This document shows positions 1 through 6,907 of a stretch of 20,296 bases of DNA, piece by piece. Below the pieces are notes generated by a model. The model ran no database searches, was not told the origin of the DNA, and worked only from the letters and a program-made list of their open reading frames with translations. The stretch's first letter is position 1, and the number at the start of each line of letters is the position of its first letter. Source of the DNA: Firmicutes bacterium UBA6418 (lineage in GTDB: Bacteria > Bacillota > Clostridia > Peptostreptococcales > Anaerovoracaceae); contig DJPG01000032.1 in NCBI GenBank assembly GCA_002439735.1, positions 3,424-23,719 of the forward strand. Direction: 5' to 3'. Both the position numbers and the translations under genes were made by a program.

Positions 1-58
1 CAGCGATTGCGGAGCCACAGCGATTGCATACTACAAGAGAAAGGAAGGCAGAACACCT

Positions 59-763
59 ATGGCACCTTTTGTGAAATTTGAACATGTCAAAAAAATCTAC
101 CATATGGGGGAAGTCACGATCGAAGCCCTGCGCGATGCTTCTTTCGAAATCGAAAAGGGCGAGATCTGTGTCATCGTCGGTCCGTCCGGTGCCGGCAAAA
201 CAACCCTTTTAAATATTTTGGGCGGAATGGACACGCTCTCCGGAGGAAAAGTTTTTCTCGATGGAACGGAGATTTCCAGGTACAACGCCCGTGAGTTGAC
301 CACCTATCGGCGCTATGAGATCGGCTTTGTGTTTCAGTTCTACAATCTGATCCAAAATTTGACTGCCCTCGAAAACGTCTCCCTAGCGGCGCAGATCTGC
401 AAAAAACCGATGGATGCGAAAGAAGCTCTGATCAAGGTGGGTCTTGCGGATCGTATGAACAACTTCCCGGCGCAGCTTTCCGGCGGTGAGCAGCAGCGCG
501 TAGCGATTGCGCGCGCATTGGCCAAGAACCCGAAACTCCTGCTCTGTGACGAACCGACCGGTGCGCTGGATTACAACACCGGCAAAGCGATCCTGAAGCT
601 GCTGCAGGATACTGCCCGTGAAACAGGTATGACGGTGGTCATCATCACCCACAATACCGCAATCGCGCCGATGGCGGATCGCATCATCCACGTCAAGAAC
701 GGCACCGTTTCCTCGGTGAAACGCAATGAACACCGCATTCCGGTTGAAACCATCGAATGGTAG
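59..763 (+). CDS. ABC transporter ATP-binding protein, MacB/LolD-type
   Basis: ATPase subunit of a two-component ABC exporter, 234 residues, a usual length for this family. Visible motifs are Walker A GPSGAGKT at residues 41-48, a Q-loop glutamine near 93 (VFQFYNL), the signature LSGGE at 140-144, Walker B LLLCDEP at 160-166 and the H-loop histidine near 198. The start is ATG at 59, with a purine-rich GGAAGG-like ribosome site about 11 bases upstream. The frame stays open upstream to the window edge, so an earlier start outside the window cannot be fully excluded. The FtsX-type permease gene follows after 18 bp, so the two are almost certainly co-transcribed and form one complex at the cytoplasmic face of the membrane. 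MacB/LolD relatives drive mechanical or export work on peptides, lipids or antibiotics; the substrate cannot be read here. Confidence 0.93.
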   Translation: MAPFVKFEHVKKIYHMGEVTIEALRDASFEIEKGEICVIVGPSGAGKTTLLNILGGMDTLSGGKVFLDGTEISRYNARELTTYRRYEIGFVFQFYNLIQNLTALENVSLAAQICKKPMDAKEALIKVGLADRMNNFPAQLSGGEQQRVAIARALAKNPKLLLCDEPTGALDYNTGKAILKLLQDTARETGMTVVIITHNTAIAPMADRIIHVKNGTVSSVKRNEHRIPVETIEW

Positions 764-781
764 AAAGGCGGTCACATCCCT

Positions 782-3700
782 ATGAAAAATGCTATGACAA
801 AAGCCACGCTGCGGGAAATCAAAGACAGTTTCAGTCGCTGGATCGCGATTCTGGCAATCTGCGCACTTGGCGTCGGTTTTTTCAGCGGACTGAAGATCTG
901 CAAAGAGGACTTCCTGCTGACCGGCAATACCTTTCTTTCACAACATCATTTTTATGATTTTGAATTGATCTCCACGCTTGGTCTGGAAGAAAAAGATGTA
1001 ACCAAGATCCAAAGTCTGGACGGAGTCGACAAAGCACGAGGCAGCTATTCCACCGATGCCCTATTCCTTTTGGAGGATAACGCAAACGGCTCCGAAAGCG
1101 ATACCGGCGAAAAGGTCGCCAAATTTCACACCCTGCTCAGCGACATGAACACGCCGGCTCTGGATGCCGGTCATCTGCCGGAGGAGCCGAATCAGTGCGT
1201 CGGCGACGCTCGTTATTTTACGAAAGCGGATCTTGGCAAGACCATCCGCATCACTTCCGGTAACAAGCAGGATACCCGCGATCTGTTCGCCTATGATGAA
1301 TATGAGCTGGTGGGAATCTGCGAATCTCCGCTTTACCTCAATTTTGAGCGTGGCTCCACTTCCCTCGGAAACGGCAGCGTCGCGACCTATTTTTACATAC
1401 CAGCTGACGGCTGGGACAGTGAAGTGTTTACGGAGATCTATGTCACACTCGCGGAGACCGGTATGATCTATTCCGATGCATACAAGCAGAATGCCGACGC
1501 GATGGAGCAGCCGCTGACCGACGCGCTGAATACCTGCGCGAGCAGCCGCTATGATGACATCATTGCAGAGGCCAACGACAAGCTGGCAGAAGCAGAAGAC
1601 AAGTTAAGTGACGCCAAAACCGAACTCGCCGACGCGGCGGCACAGCTTGCCGACGGTGAACAAAAAATTCGCGACGGGCAGAAAAAACTAGACGCGAATC
1701 AGAAAAAACTGGATGCTTCCAAAAAAGAACTGGCACAATCCCGCAAGGATTACGAAAAGAACTATGCCGACTATCAATCGCAAAAGAGCGATGCATATGC
1801 GCAGCTGGACGCGCAGAAAGCGCAGATCGAAGCCGCTGCCGGTACACCTTACTATGAGCAGTATCTCGCGCAGTACGAGCAGGCCAAGACACAGACTGAC
1901 GCACAGTTTGCAGCGGCCGCGAAAAAACTCGCGAATGCGAAAGCGCAAATCGAAGCCGGCGAAAAGCAGTTGGAATCCGGCTATGCCAAGCTGGCGGACG
2001 GCCATAAAGAGTTGCAGAACTCCCGGAAAGAGCTTGCGGATGGTCGCAAGGATCTGGAAAAAGGCAAGAAAAAAGTCGCCGATGCGGAAGCCGAGATCGA
2101 AGATGCACATAAAAAGGTTGACGATATCGAAAATCCGAAGACCTACGTGCTCGGGCGTGATACCAACATCGGCTATGTCTGCTTTGACAACGATACCAGC
2201 ATCGTGGATTCCATCGCCAAGGTCTTCCCGATTTTCTTCTTCCTGGTTGCCGCGCTGGTCTGTATGACGACCATGACGCGAATGATCGACGAACAGCGCA
2301 CGCAGATTGGCGTGCTCAAGGCACTCGGATACGGCAAGGGGCGCATTCTCGGCAAATATGTCTTCTACTCCGGCAGTGCCTCACTGGCAGGTGGTCTGAT
2401 CGGCTTTTTCGGAGGAATCTTCCTTTTTCCGTCTGTCATCTGGACGGCTTACGGCATGATGTATGACTTCGCAGATTTGCTCTACGTGATCAACTGGAGG
2501 TTGGGTCTGCTTTCGATCCTCGCGGCAGTTCTCTGCTGCGTGGGCACGACCGTTTACTGTTGCTACGCGGAATTGGCCAATGTCCCGGCGGAACTGATCC
2601 GACCGAAGGCTCCGGCTCTTGGTAAGCGCATCCTGTTGGAACACGTGCCGTTCATTTGGAACCGGCTGAAATTCCTGCACAAGGTCTGTCTGCGGAACAT
2701 TTTTCGCTACAAAAAGCGTTTCTTTATGATGGTGCTCGGCATCTGTGGCTGCACAGCACTCCTGATCACCGCCATGGGTCTGTCCGACTCCATCAAAAAC
2801 ATCATTTCCGTGCAGTATGATGAGATTTTCCACAATGACTATACCGTTACCTTTGACCGCAGTCTCAGCAAAGCGGAGCAGCAATCCTTCTGCGAAAAGA
2901 ATCAGGACGTTCTCGACGAGGTACTTTTCCTGAACACGCTTTCCGTCGATGTGCACATCGGCTCGCAGGTCAAGTCTGTCAACATGATCGTTGCCGATCC
3001 GGCTGATTCGATCGCGGACTTCATCACACTCAAGGACGGCGATACGCCGCTAGATTATCCGACAGACGGACATTGTATCATCAACAAGAATCTCGGCGAA
3101 AACCTGAAATTATCGGTCGGCGATACGCTCACCGTTTATGACAGCGACATGCGGGAGATGCATCTGGTCATTGCGGCGATGTGTGAAAATCATGTGTATA
3201 ATTACGTTTATATTGACCTGGATACCTACCGCAGCCAGTGGGGCGAGCCGGAAATCAATACCGCTTATGTCATCGGGCATCGCAACGCGGACGGCATCGT
3301 AACGGATCCACACGCGGACGGCGCGGAGCTGATGAACGCACGTCACGTGGCCTCCGTCAGCATTACACAGGATATGCGTGACCGTGTCAACAGCATGATG
3401 ACCAGCCTCGATTATGTCATTGCTCTGGTCATGGCATGTGCCGGCGCACTGGCGTTCATCGTCTTGTATAATCTGACGAACATCAACATTACCGAACGGA
3501 TCCGTGAAATTGCCACACTCAAGGTGCTCGGCTTCTATCCGAGTGAAACAAATGCCTATGTTTTCCGGGAAAACTTTGTACTCACGGCAATCTCCGCGTT
3601 GATCGGCATTCCGGTCGGCAAATGGTTTCATTCGTTTGTCATGGATCAGATTCAGATCGACCTGCTGAGCTTTGATGTGCATATCGAGCCGCTGAGTTAT

Positions 3701-3808
3701 CTTCTGGCCGTGGCGATGACGTTTGTCTTTGCCCTGATTGTCAACTTCGCGATGTACTTCCGTCTGGATAAGATCAATATGGCAGAATCGCTCAAGTCGA
3801 TCGAATAA
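782..3808 (+). CDS. FtsX/MacB-family ABC transporter permease with a large extracytoplasmic coiled coil
   Basis: Membrane partner of the ATPase just upstream, 1008 residues. A first membrane segment lies at about residues 20-38. A large external region follows, whose part from about 255 to 450 is a continuous Ala/Lys/Glu/Asp-rich helix with repeated units of the type LADGxKxLxxxxKEL, strongly predicted to be a coiled coil. The first FtsX domain has segments at about 483-505, 530-552 and 575-597, with the family-typical stretch after TM2 (EQRTQIGVLKALGYG). A further segment lies near 650-672, then a second external domain. The second FtsX domain has segments at about 879-900, 932-955 and 973-995. 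This is the duplicated FtsX architecture common in Bacillota exporters. The start ATG at 782 has GGCGG about 12 bases upstream; ATG 794 is an alternative. Substrate unknown. Lipid, peptide or cell-envelope roles are all possible. Confidence 0.9.
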   Translation: MKNAMTKATLREIKDSFSRWIAILAICALGVGFFSGLKICKEDFLLTGNTFLSQHHFYDFELISTLGLEEKDVTKIQSLDGVDKARGSYSTDALFLLEDNANGSESDTGEKVAKFHTLLSDMNTPALDAGHLPEEPNQCVGDARYFTKADLGKTIRITSGNKQDTRDLFAYDEYELVGICESPLYLNFERGSTSLGNGSVATYFYIPADGWDSEVFTEIYVTLAETGMIYSDAYKQNADAMEQPLTDALNTCASSRYDDIIAEANDKLAEAEDKLSDAKTELADAAAQLADGEQKIRDGQKKLDANQKKLDASKKELAQSRKDYEKNYADYQSQKSDAYAQLDAQKAQIEAAAGTPYYEQYLAQYEQAKTQTDAQFAAAAKKLANAKAQIEAGEKQLESGYAKLADGHKELQNSRKELADGRKDLEKGKKKVADAEAEIEDAHKKVDDIENPKTYVLGRDTNIGYVCFDNDTSIVDSIAKVFPIFFFLVAALVCMTTMTRMIDEQRTQIGVLKALGYGKGRILGKYVFYSGSASLAGGLIGFFGGIFLFPSVIWTAYGMMYDFADLLYVINWRLGLLSILAAVLCCVGTTVYCCYAELANVPAELIRPKAPALGKRILLEHVPFIWNRLKFLHKVCLRNIFRYKKRFFMMVLGICGCTALLITAMGLSDSIKNIISVQYDEIFHNDYTVTFDRSLSKAEQQSFCEKNQDVLDEVLFLNTLSVDVHIGSQVKSVNMIVADPADSIADFITLKDGDTPLDYPTDGHCIINKNLGENLKLSVGDTLTVYDSDMREMHLVIAAMCENHVYNYVYIDLDTYRSQWGEPEINTAYVIGHRNADGIVTDPHADGAELMNARHVASVSITQDMRDRVNSMMTSLDYVIALVMACAGALAFIVLYNLTNINITERIREIATLKVLGFYPSETNAYVFRENFVLTAISALIGIPVGKWFHSFVMDQIQIDLLSFDVHIEPLSYLLAVAMTFVFALIVNFAMYFRLDKINMAESLKSIE

Positions 3809-3847
3809 ATTTACGACGCGCTTTTCGAATGGATCAAATATAAAATT

Positions 3848-3896
3848 AGAACCATATTCGGGTCATTTTAGATTTTTATGACTCAAATATGGTTCT
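3848..3896. terminator. Hairpin after the ABC operon; also holds two regulator-like sites
   Basis: Arms 3848-3866 and 3878-3896 pair over 19 positions with one mismatch and one G-U pair, around an 11-base loop. A T-rich run follows on the plus strand (TTCTTTTTC and later T tracts). It lies 40 bp after the permease stop, so it can act as a rho-independent terminator. The two arms also contain the sites GACCCGAATATGGTT (minus strand, 3850-3864) and GACTCAAATATGGTT (3880-3894). These match the site pair upstream of the 6908 transporter, so the structure may be an operator pair rather than, or as well as, a terminator. Confidence 0.6.
3850..3894. promoter_or_regulatory. Putative upstream activator site pair for the sigma-54 promoter at 4000
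   Basis: There are two 15-bp sites, 3850-3864 (read on the minus strand) and 3880-3894 (plus strand), fitting GACYCRWWTWTGGTT. Their centres, 3857 and 3887, are 30 bp apart. The same motif occurs twice at the same 30-bp spacing upstream of the other sigma-54 promoter (6699-6743). Each site is itself an imperfect palindrome (RACC-N7-GGTY), the usual shape of enhancer-binding-protein sites. The centres lie about 115 and 145 bp upstream of the -24 element, a normal enhancer distance. Binding by the regulator encoded at 4495-6585 is inferred. Confidence 0.65.
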
Positions 3897-3999
3897 TTCT
3901 TTTTCAATTTTTTATGTTTTTAGTTTTGTTTCACAGAAAATTCGCTCATTTTTTGCGTTTTTTCTCTATTTTTTATTACTTTTTTCTGCAAACCAAAAG

Positions 4000-4016
4000 T
4001 TGGCACGTCTTTTGCT
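4000..4016 (+). promoter_or_regulatory. Sigma-54 (-24/-12) promoter upstream of the 79-residue protein gene
   Basis: The sequence TTGGCACGTCTTTTGCT matches the sigma-54 consensus TTGGCAC-N5-TTGCT, with the GG (4002-4003) and GC (4014-4015) dinucleotides 12 bp apart. Transcription should begin near 4027, about 75 bases before the start codon at 4101. It lies downstream of the paired sites at 3850-3894 and is one of only two such full matches I found in the window. The other is at 6837-6853. Confidence 0.88.
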
Positions 4017-4100
4017 TTGTATAAGCGCAAAGGGGATGCAAAGCAGAAACCCAGAAAATAAAATAGAAAAAAGATGTATAAAAAAACGGAGGTACGCATT

Positions 4101-4340
4101 ATGGCAAACAAAAAAGAACTTTTAGATAATGCTTTCAATGAAGCAATCAGCACCGTTCCTTATAACGGCATGGATCCGAAAACAGCAACGGAAATGGTTG
4201 CGGAAGCGATGCGAAATATCGCAAAGCGTGATTATCGCGATTTTACAGAAGACGAAATCCAGGCAACCATTATCGCCGGATTTGAAACCCTCAAGGAAGC
4301 CGGTCAGGACTTCAAGATCCAGACCTGGATCATGAAGTAA
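4101..4340 (+). CDS. Small protein of unknown function under a sigma-54 promoter
   Basis: 79 residues, family not recognised. The start is ATG 4101, because GGAGG at 4088-4092 sits 8 bases upstream. A longer reading from 4074 exists but has no comparable ribosome site. The protein is soluble-looking, mostly helical and charged, with no cysteine, signal peptide or membrane segment. Its middle holds an Ala/Glu-rich helix (TATEMVAEAMRNIAK) followed by DFTEDEIQATIIAGF. The gene stands alone between a -24/-12 promoter (4000-4016) and a strong terminator (4426-4460), so it is a one-gene transcription unit. Sharing promoter type and enhancer-like sites with the transporter at 6908 places it in the same regulon. 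A role in that pathway, such as an accessory or binding protein, is inference only. Confidence 0.8.
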   Translation: MANKKELLDNAFNEAISTVPYNGMDPKTATEMVAEAMRNIAKRDYRDFTEDEIQATIIAGFETLKEAGQDFKIQTWIMK

Positions 4341-4425
4341 GCAGAACTTTCTGCAGCTATCCATAAAAAAGAAGCAAAGAATTCAACCCATAATCAGGTT
4401 AAATAAAGAATATAAAGTAAAAGCC

Positions 4426-4460
4426 AAAAATCCGAGGTGTTCTATACACCTCGGATTTTT
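4426..4460. terminator. Bidirectional rho-independent terminator
   Basis: A perfect 15-bp stem (4426-4440 with 4446-4460) closes a 5-base loop. The arm begins with AAAAA and ends with TTTTT, so it gives a U tract on either strand. It lies between two convergent genes, the small protein (stop 4340) and the sigma-54 regulator (stop 4495), and can terminate both. Confidence 0.92.
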
Positions 4461-4494
4461 GTTGTGTGGATTTATCAAATCGCTCCGTCTGATA

Positions 4495-6585
4495 CTACAG
4501 CTGATGTTTGATCTTTTTGCGTGCGAGCGTTGTCTGCGGTATATTGAGAAATTCTGCCGCTCGGCGCGTAGTGCCTTCTTTTTTAAGCGCATAGGCGATG
4601 AGCTTTTTTTCCTGCTCATCCATGATCTTATTGAAATCGATCGAGTCTCCGCGGCGGAATTCTTTTTTGAGGTCGATCATACTTTCGTTGTAAACATTCA
4701 CATTCAGAAGTTCATCAACCGCGTCGGCATCAATTTGCTGCGTACGCTCGCTGATGTAGAGACGATGTGCCGTGTTTTCCAATTCGCGTACATTGCCCGG
4801 CCAGTGGTATTCCTCCAGCTTGCGATAGGCTTCGGTCGTGAAAGTTTTTTCAATCCCGTATTTCTGACTGTAATGGCGGATAAAAGCGTTCGCCAGACAA
4901 TCTATATCTTCCGGTCGTTCCCGCAGCGGCGGTACGTTGATACAGCAGATGTTCAGACGGTAATACAGATCCTCGCGGAATTTTCCCTCATTCACCAGCT
5001 TGCGCAGCGGAATGTTATTCGCACAGATCACGCGCACGTCCACATTCTTCGGTGTGGTACCGCCAACACGGTAAAAGCTGTTTTCCTGCAAAACGCGCAG
5101 AAGCTTGGACTGCATGACCAACGGCAGAGATCCGATCTCGTCAAGGAAGAGGGTACCGTTGTTAGCGATTTCAAAATAGCCTTCCTTGCCGGTCGTCGAC
5201 GCGCCGGTAAACGAGCCCTTTTCGTAGCCAAAAAACTCCGACTCCGCCAGATTTTCCTGGATCGTGGCGCAATTGATCTTTACACATGGTTGGGATCTGC
5301 GCGGGCTGTTCTGTTGGATCAAGTCAAAGACCTTCTCCTTGCCGACGCCGGTCTCACCCTGAATGATGAGGTTGCAGTCGTACTGCGCAACATTCAGAAC
5401 CTCCTCGACCATATTCTCCGTAACGGGACTCAGATAAAGGAAGCCGTCGATCTGTTTGGCTGCCGTCTGTGTGCGTTCTGTTTTGACAAGCGACGCCTTG
5501 CGCTTCTTGATATGGTCAATATTTATTTTGTGGTAAAATGCATCCAGGCTGCGAAACACGTTTTCGGTCTCGCTGACAAGCTGTAGCGCATATTCAAAGG
5601 TGTTGGCATAGATGCCATCGAGTGCGTAGTTGATGACCTCTTTGCCGAGGCTGTCCGCAATCAGCATGCTCTGGGAGTAGGCGTTGCCAATGTTCGTATG
5701 GCAGACTAATCCGCCGGGACGCACGATCAGTGCCGCGACGCTTTCACAGCCTTTGATCTCTTCCAGGTTGATGACCACGTCCACATCGCGGCCATGCTGT
5801 GCTTCCTGTACACGTTTCGCGGTCTCAACCGGCAGGCTCATCGGCAAAAACATCGCGTCGGAAACGAGACTGCCGATCGCCTCCAAAAGCGCGGCTTTCT
5901 CTGTCTGCACGCTGCCGCCGCGGCTGCTTTCAAACAGACAGGTAACGGTCATTTCCGGGTTACGCTTTTTGAGCATGCGCGCGTACAGGACAATCTCGAC
6001 CAGACTGTTGCCGATGATGATGCCGTTATCCGCCCGCATCCCCGCAAGCTCGGTGCTGATCCCATAAAAGCTGCCTTCTTCGTCCAATGCGCGCAAAAGA
6101 GTTTTGATCTGATTCGGTTCGAATTGATTGATTTCTTTGAGTACGGTGGCTTCAAAGCAAATCACATAACCGCTGCAGCGCAGCAATCCATATTCATAGT
6201 CAATGCTCTGGATGGATTCCAGGTAAAGCGGCAATGCCGCCATGGTTGTCAGACTGATGACACGGTCGCCGGGCTTGAATCCGCAATCTGTAAGCCCCTC
6301 CCCAATCTCTTCGACGATTCCCGAAAACAAACCGCCACTTTCGGTATAGGGATTCTGCAGTTTTCCGCGTTCTCGCACAATCTTAAAAATCTTTTCCTTT
6401 ATTTTTTCTTCGTCATATTCACAAATACTGCAGATCTGTAAAAGACTGTCACGTTCTATAGAAATCTGATCTACCGCAACGCGCAGTTCCTTTGTCCGGA
6501 GCGTCCGGTCATTGTCAATTTTCCAAGCAGTTACGGTCAGACTGCCTTTCGGTTCCAGCGCACGGTCGGTTCCTGAGTTTTTCAT
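4495..6585 (-). CDS. Sigma-54 activator with an N-terminal diaminohexanoate-dehydrogenase-like sensor domain
   Basis: Enhancer-binding transcription activator, 696 residues. Residues about 8-345 resemble L-erythro-3,5-diaminohexanoate dehydrogenase (Kdd, lysine fermentation), with EPKG...AWKIDND at 11-26, NPYTESGGLFSGIVEEIG at 78-95 and PGDRV at 105-109. The region expected to carry the dinucleotide loop reads IIIGNSLVEI (189-198) and lacks GxGxxG, so catalysis is doubtful and a sensing role is inferred. The AAA+ domain spans about 385-615: Walker A GETGVGK 410-416, GSFTGA loop 457-462 (sigma-54 contact, variant of GAFTGA), Walker B GTLFLDE 477-483, arginine-finger region REDLYYRLN 537-545 and WPGNVREL 595-602. 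A Fis-type helix-turn-helix ends the protein (671-692). It is transcribed away from the transporter at 6908. A consensus sigma-A promoter lies at 6663-6690 and AAAGGAT precedes the ATG. The probable ligand is 3,5-diaminohexanoate, lysine or a related diamino acid. The AAA+ call is secure; the sensor call rests on recalled motifs. Confidence 0.92.
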   Translation of the reverse strand: MKNSGTDRALEPKGSLTVTAWKIDNDRTLRTKELRVAVDQISIERDSLLQICSICEYDEEKIKEKIFKIVRERGKLQNPYTESGGLFSGIVEEIGEGLTDCGFKPGDRVISLTTMAALPLYLESIQSIDYEYGLLRCSGYVICFEATVLKEINQFEPNQIKTLLRALDEEGSFYGISTELAGMRADNGIIIGNSLVEIVLYARMLKKRNPEMTVTCLFESSRGGSVQTEKAALLEAIGSLVSDAMFLPMSLPVETAKRVQEAQHGRDVDVVINLEEIKGCESVAALIVRPGGLVCHTNIGNAYSQSMLIADSLGKEVINYALDGIYANTFEYALQLVSETENVFRSLDAFYHKINIDHIKKRKASLVKTERTQTAAKQIDGFLYLSPVTENMVEEVLNVAQYDCNLIIQGETGVGKEKVFDLIQQNSPRRSQPCVKINCATIQENLAESEFFGYEKGSFTGASTTGKEGYFEIANNGTLFLDEIGSLPLVMQSKLLRVLQENSFYRVGGTTPKNVDVRVICANNIPLRKLVNEGKFREDLYYRLNICCINVPPLRERPEDIDCLANAFIRHYSQKYGIEKTFTTEAYRKLEEYHWPGNVRELENTAHRLYISERTQQIDADAVDELLNVNVYNESMIDLKKEFRRGDSIDFNKIMDEQEKKLIAYALKKEGTTRRAAEFLNIPQTTLARKKIKHQL

Positions 6586-6630
6586 ATAATATACTATCCT
6601 TTTCTGTCTTCTCTATCTCAGCTGTTCGGC

Positions 6631-6655
6631 GTGCCGCGCACTTTATGCGCGGCAC
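6631..6655 (-). other. Hairpin at the predicted 5' end of the regulator mRNA
   Basis: A perfect 10-bp GC-rich stem (6631-6640 with 6646-6655) closes a 5-base loop. The sigma-A promoter at 6663-6690 should start transcription near 6656, so the transcript would begin directly with this stem. A 5' hairpin of this kind usually protects mRNA. It has no U tract after it on the minus strand, so it is not a terminator. Confidence 0.5.
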
Positions 6656-6662
6656 TCTATTG

Positions 6663-6690
6663 AGTATACTCGATTTTGTTTTTTTGTCAA
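6663..6690 (-). promoter_or_regulatory. Sigma-A promoter of the sigma-54 activator gene
   Basis: Read on the minus strand, -35 TTGACA (6690-6685) and -10 TATACT (6668-6663) are separated by 16 bp, close to consensus. The -10 lies inside a perfect palindrome GAGTATACTC (6662-6671). The expected start near 6656 leaves a leader of about 70 bases before the ATG at 6585. One activator-like site (6699-6713) ends 9 bp upstream of the -35, so the regulator may influence its own gene. Confidence 0.75.
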
Positions 6691-6698
6691 GGCGTTTT

Positions 6699-6743
6699 GA
6701 CCCGTTTTTGGTTTTTTTTCATGTTTCAGACCCATTTTTGGTT
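6699..6743 (+). promoter_or_regulatory. Putative upstream activator site pair for the sigma-54 promoter at 6837
   Basis: Two direct 15-bp sites are present, GACCCGTTTTTGGTT at 6699-6713 and GACCCATTTTTGGTT at 6729-6743, differing at one base. Their centres are 30 bp apart, the same spacing as the pair at 3850-3894. The centres lie about 103 and 133 bp upstream of the -24 element. Each is an imperfect palindrome, consistent with binding by a Fis-type dimer. Binding by the adjacent regulator is inferred. Confidence 0.72.
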
Positions 6744-6836
6744 CTCGTTCTGCATCTTAACTTTGTCACACAAAAAAATAATGTATACAAGCTATGCAAT
6801 TTCAGTCTTTCTTTCTTTTGCTTTCTTTTTCGTTCT

Positions 6837-6853
6837 TTGGCACGATCTTTGCT
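6837..6853 (+). promoter_or_regulatory. Sigma-54 (-24/-12) promoter of the NhaC-family transporter gene
   Basis: TTGGCACGATCTTTGCT matches the consensus TTGGCAC-N5-TTGCT, with GG at 6839-6840 and GC at 6851-6852. Transcription should begin near 6864, leaving a leader of only about 44 bases before the start codon at 6908. The whole interval 6586-6907 is thus explained: regulator promoter and leader, two activator-like sites and this promoter. Confidence 0.9.
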
Positions 6854-6907
6854 AAATATTCTATTTGTGAAATTATTATTCTTAATCAAACTCAAAGGAG
6901 AAATTAA

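Noticed and set aside
1..27. The 10-bp direct repeat CAGCGATTGC at 1-10 and 18-27
   Set aside because: Only two short copies at the window edge, probably inside the end of an upstream gene; no support for a functional repeat.
4459..5586. A 375-codon plus-strand open frame antisense to the sigma-54 regulator
   Set aside because: It mirrors the coding frame of the regulator, has no ribosome site or family resemblance, and the minus-strand product has complete AAA+ motifs.
6854..6907. Lysine riboswitch upstream of the NhaC-type transporter
   Set aside because: The leader after the sigma-54 promoter is only about 44 bases, far too short, and I see no conserved riboswitch core.
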